From positions 1,791,178-1,855,177 of the forward strand of contig NC_083598.1 of NCBI RefSeq assembly GCF_020882245.1: DNA of 64,000 nucleotides, read 5' to 3'. Under the pieces are notes generated by a model that had not been told where the DNA came from, ran no database searches, and was given only the letters and a program-made list of their open reading frames with translations. Position 1 is the stretch's first letter; every line of letters starts with the position of its first letter. This document shows positions 50,741 to 63,569 of this stretch, piece after piece. This DNA comes from Rhopalosiphum padi. Its lineage: Eukaryota > Arthropoda > Insecta > Hemiptera > Aphididae. Made by a program: the position numbers and the translations under genes.

Positions 50741-53500
50741 TTGTAGTTATAACTTATGTGTACTATAGTACCTATGTGAATAAATAATATATAATATACA
50801 TTGTTATATTATATTATGTATGTATATTGTATACAAACATATTTATTTGCAAGTTGTCATCTTCTAATTTTATTGAAATATAACACGTGAAATTGTGAAA
50901 TTGTGGAACTATGATGGAAGTATAGAATGAATTATACTATTATTATTATGCATAATATCGTATTTCAATAATATAATATACATTACAATATTTAGGACAT
51001 TTAACATTAAGAAATACTTTTACAGTGATACCTATCTGGTTATCCATATTGTTAAAAATTATAATTTTATAGGTACCCACTTGAATTATATAGAATTAGA
51101 ATTTAAGAATCAGTTTCTAATTTTTTGAAGTTATCAAAAACATCAACTAACAATTGACATATTATAAATAAATAATAATTTGCAAATAGCTATCGTTTTT
51201 AAACAATCAACATGTTTATGAGGTCACATTATAATGGGTTGTGCAATATTCTTATATCAACTACACGAAACACTTCAAAATCGAGGTCTATATTTCTAGA
51301 CTGCATACCAAAACAATAATTATACAAATCTACTGTAGTCTGTAAGATTTCAAGATATTTATGCGTATTTTTTGTAGTGTTTGCATTTTTATTTTCTTAT
51401 AAGAAGACAAACCTAACTCCTAAGGTATATTATATTTATATTCTAATAGATATACTGCATTATTATAACTATATCTAACTCCATTCATGTATAACCAAGT
51501 ATTATTTTAAGGTTTATTAACTATAATATATAATTTTGAAGAATATATATAGTTTTAAAAAAAACTTTTCATTCAACTTTTCAAGTCATTTTAGATGTAT
51601 TGGTTTTCATTTTTCTATAATATGTCTGTCGTCTGTGGTCTGTCTTATTTTTCGTATCTATCGTCTGAATGTTTAAAAAAAAATGTTCTTCAATCTCCAA
51701 CAATAATTATTGTTTTTGTTGGTATATTGTATCTACTTAGTATTTTAGATGAGGATTGACTATGTACCTATATTATAAATTACACACAATTATTAAACTA
51801 AGTAGAACTATAAAATCAATTGGGTATTAATTTAAAATTTTTAACTATATTTTTAATCACTATCATTATATTTATGTAATAATATATTATATGAAAAGTG
51901 TTAGATATTCTAAATTTCAATCAATTTGTTTTGATTTAAGAATTTGTACGTAGGCTTAAACTATACACTATACAGCTATAAATTATTTAACCTGAATATT
52001 TCTAATGCTATTTCATTTTTATTTTAATTGTTTCTACATTTCCGTATTGAGGAAACCATAATCTATATAGATTATAATATATAATCTTCGTAATAAGTGT
52101 AAACTGTATAAGTGTATTAATATAATAATATGTATAACGTATTAATTATACACATTTATATATATTCACAATATTATATAATATTCTGAATTATTCAATC
52201 ATTTTATTTTAAAATAATATTTAAATAGTAAATATAGTCAGTAGTCACGCGTACCTATTATAGTAGGTACCGGTACCTATATATAAAATAATCAAATAAT
52301 ATTCAGCTTGCCTAAAAAGTATCTACAAATTATAAACTGAGTGATTAATTTATCAAACAACACTTATTATTTCAAAATATACCTATTAACGTTTTTTTAA
52401 AAAAAATTTGTTTAATTTCCAGTTGAAATGGACAATTTTTAAAAAAAATTATATTTTTTATCATTATAATAATTTTCTAAATTTTTGCTTTTTTGAATTA
52501 CAAAAAAAATTTAATTTCATATTCTGAAGTAAAGTATTTTTGAAGTATTTTGGTACATAACGATAACATACCTACAAATTAAAATTCAGACGAGTAGTTT
52601 ACAATTCATTTAAAATTTAGATAAGCGTTTTAGTCTAACATTTTGGTGATACCCCCTACCTCTTCCACACAGTTCACCTAAACTTTAAGATACTTAAATA
52701 TATTTCGATTTTGATGTATCGGAATACTTTGAAAAATATTCAATTAAAAATGTTTGTTATCATTCAAAACAATAAAATACTAATAAAATTATAATAATAC
52801 AAAATATTAAAAAAATATATATTTTTTTTTTTAAGTAGTTTTATTTTAACTGAAAATTATGTAAAAAAATATTTTCAAAAACATTTTGAAATAATCAGTG
52901 TTATTCGATAAAATAATCATCCTGTAGTATATAGGTAAATTGTATGGCCGTATGTAGGTAGGTTATTAATATTTTTTATCCCTGCATTTTATTAATTATA
53001 TTGTATACGAGTATAATTATTAATAATTGTTCAATAATATTTAGAATAACTTAATAAATATTAAATCATAGTTACATTCAAAATATTATTCATAGTGATC
53101 TAGTTTTCAAGTAATTTTTTTTTTGGTATTGTGTTAATTTAAACAACATTCAATAATTCAACATTATAATATTATAATTATTACTTTGTTTAGTTTTGAA
53201 TTTTTGATTATTGATTAAAATTATACGCTACTATTAACGTGTAGATACTATTTATAGGTACATAATGTAAGGTATAAATTCAAAATAATTGTTTTATGAA
53301 AAATTATAACATAAGTTCGTAAAGTTAGTTAGGTATTCTTATAAATTATAATAATGTTAGGTTTAAACGTTATATTGGAAAATGGATTGTATCTATTGAA
53401 TACATATTATAATATATCTTATGATATTTATTATTTATATAGGTACACACAACTTTTGAGTTAAAATAATGATCGATAGATTAAAATTACTGTTACATTT
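50741..53500. other. AT-rich stretch without recognisable gene
   Basis: No open frame or known repeat family is identified beyond AT-rich simple sequence. Confidence 0.65.
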
Positions 53501-54420
53501 CTGTTTTCTAGACGCGCAGTTTATAAAAAGAATACGCACATCAAGGGCTCTCGGATATTTCCCCCCAAAATTAAAAGACCCCCAGTTTTTATTTTATTAC
53601 ATTCGATGATGGTGGAACAAAAGAGGGCAGATGTTAGCTAAAAACTGGTCCCATTCTATTTGATTCTTCCTTATGTAACGTCTTTCACAGGAAGGAACAT
53701 AAGGCGGCGGCCCAGTGGATTTAAAAAAACCAGGTGTAAAACGGAACTACTGTGGTAATACCTTTACTACCTATAAAAATCCATGGGTTCTAAAAATTGT
53801 ACTGTAGGTATTAGAAGAAGTAAATCATTGGTTCCACAAATTTCTATATTTCGTGCTTTCGTCGTATAATGTTAATTATACCCAACATTGGACAATAGAT
53901 TCTCTATACATTGCGTTCCACCCCTTTTTTTTGAGCTGTACATATTATTGCACATTATATTATGTAGGTAGATAGGTATAATAAGTATATAGCGTGGACC
54001 ATGTGATGGTGGATGTTGTAGTGGTGGATGGTAGTGGTAGTGGTGGTGATGGCGATGGTGGCAGACCTCTATAGCGCGGTGACAGGCGCATAAGTGGCGG
54101 GTGCTTGAAGCACGCACAAAAACGCTCCTCATTATGATGTATAAAAAAATCCCTTACGTGTGTTCTAACGACAAGGCGGAGGGAGTTGGCTTTTGTCTTA
54201 TAGTTTGGTGAAAAATAATAATAATTGGCGTAGAACAGTGCGCGCCGTGGACAAAAGTAGTGGGGAGATGCATAACAAAAATGAACAAAAAAAAACTTCT
54301 TTTGTTTAATGTACACCAGCAGCTACTATATATATATCCCTCCCCTCTTCGACATTACGGTCGCACCCTATGTCACCGCCGTCAGTGCATACTTGAAAGC
54401 CACTCTTTTCATGTGTCACC
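53500..54420. promoter_or_regulatory. GC-richer island with TGG triplet repeat
   Basis: Composition rises across this interval. An imperfect TGG/TGA triplet run at about 54004-54062 produces His/Pro-rich false open frames on the minus strand. A TATATATATA box-like run lies at 54327-54337. It could be an isolated promoter or first exon, but no downstream gene is recognisable. Confidence 0.3.
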
Positions 54421-54467
54421 CAGTTGCATTTTTTGACATTTTCTAACACACATATATGCATTTTACA

Positions 54468-54527
54468 ATGAAATTTGCAGCCATTGGTGTAATTATTGTG
54501 ACTATGTCTACATCCTTCATCGAATAG
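54468..54527 (+). other. 19-codon signal-peptide-like ORF
   Basis: ATG at 54468 opens MKFAAIGVIIVTMSTSFIE then a stop. It has the basic start plus hydrophobic core of a secretion signal and sits 130 bp after a TATA-like run. Without a mature peptide or a clear donor it could be chance. Confidence 0.15.
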
Positions 54528-57500
54528 AGCATTTACTTTAGTAGAACATCAGAGAGGATTTTACTTCTCTGGTAGGTACTTTTTCCCTTGATGAGACAGC
54601 ATACCGGAAAAGTGAAAAAAGTGCATAAACTAGGAAAATGAACTTGCCAGATTTCACTCAAACATAAAATTGTTAGTGGCTCCCAACTCAGTCCCAAGTC
54701 CCAGAAATAATAATGTCTTTATTACACCCCATACTCGTATGTACAATTATACATAATTGTTGAGTGTTTTTTATTTTTAATATAAGCGTACCTAAAACAA
54801 ATTATAAATTATGTATATATAAACATATCATGACGTGTGTAATATGCAGTATATATATTTATCAGCTTCACTGGAGTGATTAATATTTATTAAAATATTT
54901 TATCTATTTATTATTTAAAAAATATTTTAATTTAACAAACTATATTCAATATTCATATAATCGTAAAACCTCACTATTTAAATCGTATTAAGAGTTTTAT
55001 TGTCTGATAGCGTATAGACGTAAAAAGGCTAGTTATTCATATTCTATATTACACTACGACGAGTACGAAAGTTCATGAACAAGTATAGGTAAATTTATAA
55101 ATCTCGCTTTGTAAACAAAACATATAAAAAATAAATAAATAAAAATCCAAAATTTTAACTACAACAAATTTAAAAAAAATAAAATTTTAGATAATGATTT
55201 TGATTAACTTCGTCAAAATATGTTTAAAAAAAATTATTGATTTTGGCATATTCAATATTTTTTATTTCTGTAAAGACAACTTATAAGAGGTACCTACGTT
55301 AATTTTAAGTTAAAAGTTTTACATTCACGAACAAAAATTATATCATATACTAGTAAAAAAAAATGAGCCTAACATTATTATAAATATCTATAATAAATAG
55401 CTTAAGAGAGTGAAAATATTTTGAAAATTTTATCATGTCAATAACAAATGCAAACATAAATATTTTGATGAAAATTTTAAGTCTCTGATGTTTATAGATA
55501 TTCATTTTTTAATTACAATACAATTTATTTTATCATAATCACTGGTGTGACATACAAATTATATTCTACTTTGTTTCTCTTATAAAGTAGGTATCCCTTA
55601 AAAGTACAAATCAGATAAAATGTACCACTATTGATACTGTTCTTAATATTTGAGATCAAAATAACTTTTTCTATAAACAGTGTCTATAAAAATTAGTGCC
55701 ATATTTCGTTCAAAATGCAAAAAGGTGTTTTTTTAGTTAATATGTACCTGGAGATGGACAAATGTATGGAAAATTTGATATCGAACAAACAAACGTTGGA
55801 ATTGTATAAACAGAATATATATATTATGTAGTGAATTCTGATTAATGTGAATACTAGTTTATAGAAACAACTGTACATAATATTATTCAATCAAAAAGTG
55901 AAAATCCAAACAAAATCATTTATCTCAATATTTTATGTTTGTAATGTTACGAGTATTATTATTATTATTATTAATGCGTTCCGTTAGGGCAATTTTAAAA
56001 AGGTAGATTTACAAAAGAAACATACATAATATAATTATTATTATAATACAGATAACATAAAATAGTTTGCAAAATAATACACAGAACATAGTATAATTTG
56101 GATTAATAGTGTTGGTGCTTTGGTGTAGACAGAACTATCCTACAGATTATGAAGAATGATAAATGGATCATAAATTATTCACTGCACTTAGCGAATTCAC
56201 CAGGTGTCAATTTTTCGAGAAAGATTAGCCAAAAATTTATAAAGCATAAAATTGTTAATTTTTTGAATAAAGAATAAATTATTTAAATTATTTTATACAT
56301 TTATATATAGGTACCTATAATAAATATTTAAAACAATAAATAAAAAAAAAATAAGCGTCCAACAAAAAAAAAAAGTTATCCTTAATAATAATTAATACCT
56401 ACCCTATTTCAAATATTAAATAAAATAGATAGGTACATTGAATTGTAGCACGGTGAATTTATTGTCCAGATAGGTACAATCTAGATTTTCAAACATTACA
56501 TAAATCATTATTTATTTTTTGAGTTAAATAAAAATGTTATAAATAATTGTATCACCTATTGATACAAGATCTAGTTACTTAAAAGTTAAAACTTACAAAT
56601 ACTTTATCGTTATGTCATTAACAAAATTAAGCAAATACGTGTTATATCGTTTCTTAATTATTATTATTAGTTATTTAAAACGTATTGACATTATATAGAA
56701 TCCTATATACTACTCTTTTTTGGCCGGTTTCATCAATTACCTTACTTCTGTTGACTGTTACCATAACTTTCAATAAATTATTGTAATGAATTGTTAGATA
56801 CTAAACATGAAATGGTAAAAAAAATGTATAAAAAAAAAAATCAAGATTAAGTTTCTAAGTTAATTCCATTTTAATATCTACGTACATCTGTAAGTAAGAA
56901 TATATATACATCTTTATATATATATTTTTTAATTCATTCACTTAAAAATCATAACCCTGTTTATAAATAGGTTAAATTTATAATATATTATAATTATTTA
57001 TTATATAATATTATACATATAACCAATGTAACAATCAGTTACGTCTAGTCTTTATTATAATATATAGGAGATATAAATAATTACAAAATAAATTTTTTTT
57101 TTTACCGTAATAATGAGCCAATCGGGTACGTCAAGTAGTTCTTATACTTTATATTTGAATGCACTATTGCAATAAATATTAAAGTATTAAATACGTCACT
57201 GTCGTCACTGATATCAAAGAATAAATTTGCATTGCGTATGGGAAAAAAATATTATGTTATGAAAATATTTTAATAGAAAAATCGTTGATGGGATTCTAAA
57301 TCCGTGGTTAATGGTCTTGTATTTCTACAAACTGTACTACTGTAACAGTGTAACGCACACTGCCTCTATCTGGGTGGGGTCCAACACTTTTTTTAAAACA
57401 CAAATACAATTATAATACAATATAGGTACTTTATTTATAATTTAAACATTTTTGCATAAAAATAGGTAAAGGTAATCAACGTAATAAATAAATTATTGAT

Positions 57501-59879
57501 TATTTGATACATAAAACGACAATATGAAAAAATAAATTTAGATTTTAATAGAAAGAAATAATATATCTGTGGGGGGCTAGGTCACCAGAGACTATAGCTC
57601 CCCGGATCTATCCTTGATCTGGCCCTAGATAATATTCAAATACACATAAAAATTATAGTTATACATTAACATTTGAATAACTTAGGGCTATCGGTATTTT
57701 TGGTACATTGGTAAAAAACGATATGAGTTAATTACTGGTATCCGGTATTTTCAGTATCTAATACCTATATTTGAGAAATTACCAATTTCTCAAAATGTGT
57801 TTTATAATTTTCTAAAAAATAAAATATTGACATATCTAGTTATTGTACCAGTGCATTTGATTTCCGAGCCATAAAAGTCTTGTACAAAACATAAGCATAA
57901 CCAATTATTTTGGAATAACTCCAGACAAATAGTTTTTCTAGAAATTTAATTTTCATAGTTCATACCAAGAGAAAAATAGCTAACTCTAGACTATATTATA
58001 ATATTATTTATTTTCTTTTAAATTTCAAATTAAATCTCAGTACTTCACACTAGGTTGTATCCTATAATTAACCCAGTTTGGTAATATACGTATACATGGC
58101 GTACTTACAAATTTGTGGTCCAACTAAACTTACTAAACCATCTAACATCCATCCAAACTTCCAAAATATATCGCTCCATATTATGGTGTCTCGTGATATT
58201 TTGTTAACATAATATATTATTAAATATTTACGCCATTATACAGAGATTTACAAACTATGAATGTTAATGATCTTGTAAAACTTTATTAGACATTTTTTTA
58301 TTATAAATTAATCATCAATATTAACCCTTTAATAAAAAAAAACATGACCTCCCTTTTTATTCCAGATAACCCTCCTCGCCAGTCACCAACTGATAAACTA
58401 ATAAATAAATAATTAAGTAAGGTATATCACAATGCGGGAGGAAGCTTTCTTTCACGCTAATCATATTATGTCATCATATAAATATATAATCTTTAATATT
58501 TAATGACAACTCTGTATTTAAATTGTTTGATCACGTTGAGCCTGATAATCAATTAAGTAGCTTTGATTATTGTTAATAAATGTCTAGTTTATCCGACTAT
58601 CCGAGTAGGTATGCTTTCATAAATGTGACTTTGATAAGACATTTCTTCAACAGAATTGGTGTTATTTGTGGTGAGTGATAGTGTCAGTGTTCTATTCTAG
58701 GTAAAAAAAAAACGGAGTAGCCTAACGTTTTAAAAGTAAATATCCTTTGATATTTATATAGTTGACATTGTATGAACCATCGAAAATAGCTATAACTGCC
58801 AATGTTTCAATACAAAATATAACTGCTACCAATAATTTTAAAGAATGTAATATAATATATAGTCTATAGGCAGGTAGTATTTATGCTTTATATTTATACA
58901 TCAGATTGCCAAAAAATCAAAATAAACTAAAAAATATAAGTGCTTAACTAGGTGTCTAGGTAATAGGTATAATATTTTTGAAAGTTAATAGAGTACCTAC
59001 TAGATTTTAGATTAGTGATCAGCAGCTAAAGAATAGTTCAAGAAATTTAGAAAATATTTGTAGTTCTATATAACTATTTATATTATGCTAATAAAAACTC
59101 GATTTAAGAATATCGGTTTATACATTAGATTTGGAAATTATGTGTATATAATTATATTCTCAAGAAATTGTCTTATTAATTTATAAATTTCAAAATCATA
59201 TAATTAAATTATTACAAGTAGATTAATTTATTAAAAGTACTAATAGTGCTGTTGGAATCGTTCAAAACTATAAAAATGAAGAACATATTTCAGAAACAAA
59301 GGAGGCTCAAATAAATACGATTTTCTAAACAATCACTTTAACCAATAACTTTAAATTAAGTTGTATTAACCCAAATCAGTTGATAACTAATTTATATAAA
59401 TATATAAAAATCAACATTTCTGTTTACTTGTTAGCGATGGAAATTAAACGTTTTTATCAAACGATTTACAAATTTTAAATAAAAAATATGTCAAGGAAAT
59501 ATTGAAAAAAACATGAGCTGTAGTTTTTTATTATACAACTAATTAAATTTGTGACATGAAAAACTTTATTCATACAAACAAAATTAATGAAAATATAAAT
59601 GAATTAAATATTATTTTTGTGTCTATAGTTTCATATTTTATCTTTTTCCCGCCCAATATCAAAATGTTATCAATAAAACATGTTTCATCCATGATAATAA
59701 TTCCCGCCAATTTGTTCAATGTATTATCATAATAATAAAATTATTTATAATAGTAATTGTCTATAATAAATGTATTCTTTATAGTTTATTTCAATATTTT
59801 TTTTAGCTAATTCAGTAATTTAGTATTTTAATATTGTGTATTGACAGGGCTTGTATCGTTTAAATTGTAATATGCAAAT
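54528..59879. other. AT-rich intergenic stretch before POLE
   Basis: No gene is recognised. It holds a diverged end of the pogo/mariner-like MITE at about 55832-55920, an ATT triplet run near 55950-55972, and a hAT-like terminus ending TTGATCTGGCCCTAG near 57620-57635. The POLE promoter should lie in the last few hundred bases. Confidence 0.55.
55832..55920. mobile_element. Diverged end of the 36485-type MITE
   Basis: GTGAATTCTGATTAATGTGAATACTAGTTTATAGAAACAACTGT follows base for base, with scattered changes, the first 44 bases of the element at 36485-37074. No opposite end was found. Confidence 0.55.
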
Positions 59880-62245
59880 ATGGCTCCTGCAAATACAGGT
59901 CGTTTTGTTAAACCCTTAGAGAAGTCATATTTTAAGTATGTACATAACTATGGATCTTATAAGTCATGTATAATAATATATTAATATGCATTTAATTTTA
60001 ATTTTATATTTTTAATATTTTTTTATTAAGTCAATTTAAAGAAGATTCCAATGACGTTCGGTTGAAACAATCCATAGAAAATGATTTAATTGACAATAAA
60101 TATGGTTTTGTTCGTGTTAAAGATTACCAAGAACATACTGGTTATCTCATCAACATGCATAGCGTAAATAGTATTTGTATTAAAAGCATTATATTTTTTG
60201 ATATAAGTTATTACTGATGATAATTAATAATATTTTTTGTAGACGGAAATTGTTGATGAAGATAAACGTTTGGTAGCTGCTGTTGATTATTATTTTATAC
60301 AAGATGATGGATCTCGATTTAGAGTCACGCAACCATTTCAACCTTATTTTTATCTTTTAGCTAAAAAAGAATATGTTCAAGAAGTTGTTGCTTATATAAG
60401 TAAAAAGTTTGCTGGTAGTTTTACAAGTATTGACACTGTAATGAAAGAAGACCTAGACTTGGTAATTATTGGATGAATGTATATATTATAATTCATAGCC
60501 ATTTTATCTTTATTTATCGTTTCTAATATTATGTTTTTAGCCAAATCATCTTATTGGTTTACAACAAAGATATATAAAAATTTCATTTGCGACAGTTACT
60601 GAAATGAATAAAATGCGCCAAGCTATAATGCCAGCAGTACGTAAAAATCGAATGGCACTAAAAAATAATTCCTATTACACAGAAATGTTGACAGAATCTT
60701 TAGCTAATTTATCTGAAGTAGCCACATCAAAGAAGCAAGTTGATCATATGGAAAATATAATTGATATCAGGTTATACATTAAATTATTTTATATTTATAT
60801 GTATAATAAATATGATTGATATATTATTAAGAATTTACTATTATACTCACAAAATTTTAAATTCATTTTATACTTCACTTATTAACTACTAATTATATAA
60901 TTTTATCATATAAAAATCGTAATATTTTAAATAAAAAATGTTTTTATTTCAATTATAATCAATTGATTTTACAATATTTTTTTTTAATTGTTATAAGAAA
61001 AACTTGGTTTTATATGAAAATATAATAAAATATTTAGTATTTTTCTAGAGAGTATGATGTTGTATATCATGTCCGAGTATCTACAGATCTAAAAATATTT
61101 ACTGGATTGTGGTATACAGTTCAATGCCGTGGACCTTATAACCAAGCTATATTTACTCACCGTGATGATATTATAGACCGTCCTGATATGATTGTCTTAG
61201 CATTTGATATTGAAACCACAAAACTTCCACTTAAATTTCCTGATGCAAATACTGATCAAATTATGATGATTTCATATATGATTGATGGTCAAGGATATTT
61301 AATTAATAATCGGGAAATTATATCTGCAGATGTTGTTGATTTTGAGTACACACCAACGCCAGAATTTGAAGGTAATTCACTAGCTTCACTGTAAATACTG
61401 TTATTATGATTTCTAATATATGTAAATTTTAGGTTTATTCACTGTTTTTAATGAACCTGACGAAGCTGCTTTGATAAATCGCTTTTTTGAGCACGTAATG
61501 GAGGTTCGCCCTCATATAATAGTAACATACAACGGTGACTTTTTTGATTGGCCATTTGTAGAAACTCGAGCAGCAGTTCACGATTTAAATATGTCACAAG
61601 AAATAGGATTTTCTAAAAATCCAACTGGAGTATATAGTTGTCGCCCAGCTATGCATATGGATTGTTTATGGTAGGAAACAAATTAAGTTTATGTTTAATT
61701 AAATATAGGTAAACTATATATTTGTTTTATATTATTTTGTAAAAATTATTTTTTAACATGAATAATGTCTTTAAACAAGGTTAGGTTAGATTAAACAAGG
61801 TTTCTAAAATTTAAAATTGTAATACATATAGAAATAAAATATATGAAAGTATTTTAATAAAACATCCAATTTTTTTTACTACAAGTTAAAACTTTGATGT
61901 TTGAATTCAATATTAAGATATTTAAGAGTATTTTTGTAGGCGTTATCAATAATTTGTTAAGGTTTTATGTTATAATATTGACTATTTTAATTTTTCAGTT
62001 GGGTAAAACGAGATTCTTATCTTCCAGTAGGATCACAAAATTTAAAAGCTGTTGCTAAAGCCAAATTACGTTATGACCCTGTTGAGCTTGATCCAGAAGA
62101 TATGTGTCGACTAGCAACAGATGAACCTCAAGTACTTTCTAATTATTCAGTGTCAGATGCTGTTGCTACTTATTATTTATATATGAAATATGTTCATCCT
62201 TTCATATTTGCTTTATGCACAATCATCCCAATGGAGCCTGATGAG
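59880..62245 (+). CDS. POLE: DNA polymerase epsilon catalytic subunit, exons 1-7 (3' part beyond window)
   Basis: Exons 59880-59935, 60031-60163, 60243-60461, 60541-60770, 61049-61371, 61433-61670 and 61999-62245 join in phase into 482 codons, about the first fifth of a family protein of roughly 2200-2300 residues. It is the leading-strand replicative polymerase in the nucleus. The N-terminal domain has GYLINMHS and AVDYYFIQDDGSRF. The 3'-5' proofreading domain is complete: Exo I FDIETTK (D266, E268), Exo II YNGDFFDWPF (D356), Exo III YSVSDAVATYYLYMKYVHPF (D453). The polymerase domain follows beyond the window. At the exon 6/7 junction DCL-C-WVKRD has Cys where human has Arg. Exon 7 ends MEPDE in phase 0 and its intron runs past 64000. 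The start ATG was chosen because it opens exon 1 with a clean donor; the N-terminus is shorter than human. Confidence 0.95.
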
Positions 62246-62290
62246 GTATGGATTTTAATAAATATTACATTTATATAATAGTATTTAAAC

Positions 62291-62296
62291 TTTATT
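62291..62296 (-). terminator. Poly(A) signal of the insulin-like peptide gene
   Basis: AATAAA on the minus strand, 31 bases past the stop codon and still inside the POLE intron (exon 7 ends at 62245). Confidence 0.55.
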
Positions 62297-62327
62297 TAGC
62301 ATTTAAAAACATTTAAATCTATTAATC

Positions 62328-63351
62328 TTAGTTAGCACAATAAGTTTTTAATTCAGCTACTAAACATGGTCTGCGACAGCATTCATCAATGATAGTTCTT
62401 TTAGAAGAGCGTACTATACGTGTGGGCATAAATAACATTGCTTCTTGCCTTGGTTGGTATGGGTAGTCAATTGCATTATAGTCTTCTAGGTCTTTGTAAT
62501 CCCATGCATCTGAATCTATTAATAAAATATTAAAGTTATTATTTTAATAATCAAATGTTGAATATTGTACTTAATAAATACATTTTTTTCTCTGTTACAA
62601 TTCTATTAGAACAAAATCATCTTAAAATGTTTTATAATCTTCTCAGTGAACTAAAAGTAAATAATTGTTAAAACCTTTCACTAAGAAATAATTTTTAAAT
62701 AAAACTTAGTTCTTTCATTTTAAGTTATAAGACATTGTTTGAGGTATCATTTATCATTTGGTTTGATAATATAATTAGAATACAATTCACAACAATACTG
62801 AATAATCAATAATTTTTGAAATATCATAAATAACATTATTATAAATATTTTGTGTAACAGCAAGTATCAAAGTAACATTTAACAATATATTGAAGTGCAT
62901 AAAAAAAAGTTAGTAATAATATTTTACATAATATTTGTATTTAAATTTATATTTAAAAAGCTAAAATATGCTAGAATTTAATTATTTTTTTTACAATTAT
63001 ATTATGTTTAAATTTATATGGATATATTTTATTTTATTAAAAGTTTTAAAAATTTGTACGTTTTGTACAATAACTCATAAATACTTGAATTAACAAAAAT
63101 GACTTTATTTTGAATTTAATTACTTATTATTCTTATAGGTTAGTTTAAATACATATTATGGACTTACCAATCTCATTTCGTTTTTTTCCATTTGTTGGTC
63201 CATTGTACTTTTTATTACATACAATTTGCATTATGTCTGCCAATTTAGAACCACAATATTGTTGTGGTGGTAGTTGTAGGATAGAATTGACCATTACAGT
63301 TTTGATAACTATTGTCAAGAGGAGTACACTTAAGTATACTGTGATCTTCAT
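62328..63351 (-). CDS. Insulin-like peptide precursor, complete
   Basis: Two coding exons, 63351-63168 and 62515-62328, join in phase 1 to 123 residues. Phase 1 within the C-peptide is the ancestral insulin intron position. Residues 1-23 form a signal peptide (hydrophobic VLLLTIVI core). The B chain has YCGSKLADIMQIVC (C33, C45; eleven residues between, as in insulin). KKR at 56-58 and KR at 100-101 are the prohormone cleavage sites around an acidic, Tyr-rich C-peptide of about 41 residues. The A chain TIIDECCRRPC...YC has C107, C108, C112 and C121 in the insulin spacing CC-x3-C-x8-C. The short A-chain tail and retained C-peptide suit a secreted two-chain insulin-type hormone rather than an IGF. 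Expected role: ligand of the insulin receptor in growth and metabolism. It lies antisense inside POLE intron 7. Which aphid ILP paralogue it is cannot be said. Confidence 0.93.
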
Positions 63352-63484
63352 TTTATTCTAAATAGTATAAAAAAAATTGTTTAAAAGTTGTAAAATCTAA
63401 GTAATAATCAAATACAATTTTTAAATATCAAACTAAAGTACCATCCTTATAATACTATGGCTTAAAATTAAAAAAATTACATAC

Positions 63485-63538
63485 CTTGAATGAATGTTTA
63501 AATTAGTGTATATATGGTTTGCAGAAAGGTGGTGAACT
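63485..63538 (-). other. 5' untranslated exon of the insulin-like peptide gene
   Basis: On the minus strand a transcript starting at the Inr (63538) would reach a donor CAAG/GTATGT at 63484. It would join an acceptor TATTTAG/AATAAAATG six bases before the start codon. No ATG in good context precedes it. Inferred from splice signals. Confidence 0.6.
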
Positions 63539-63569
63539 GATTGGTGTCAACTGTTGTTGGTCTTTTATA
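63533..63569 (-). promoter_or_regulatory. Core promoter of the insulin-like peptide gene (TATA plus Inr)
   Basis: On the minus strand TATAAAAG (63569-63562) is followed, with its first base about 31 bp before the initiator A at 63538, by TCAGTT (63540-63535), the arthropod initiator consensus. The spacing is that of a canonical focused promoter. Confidence 0.75.

Noticed and set aside
53872..54316. Minus-strand His/Pro/Ser-rich ORFs
   Set aside because: Translation of an imperfect TGG triplet repeat.
63158..63361. 67-codon plus-strand ORF
   Set aside because: Antisense shadow of the insulin-like peptide exon 1.
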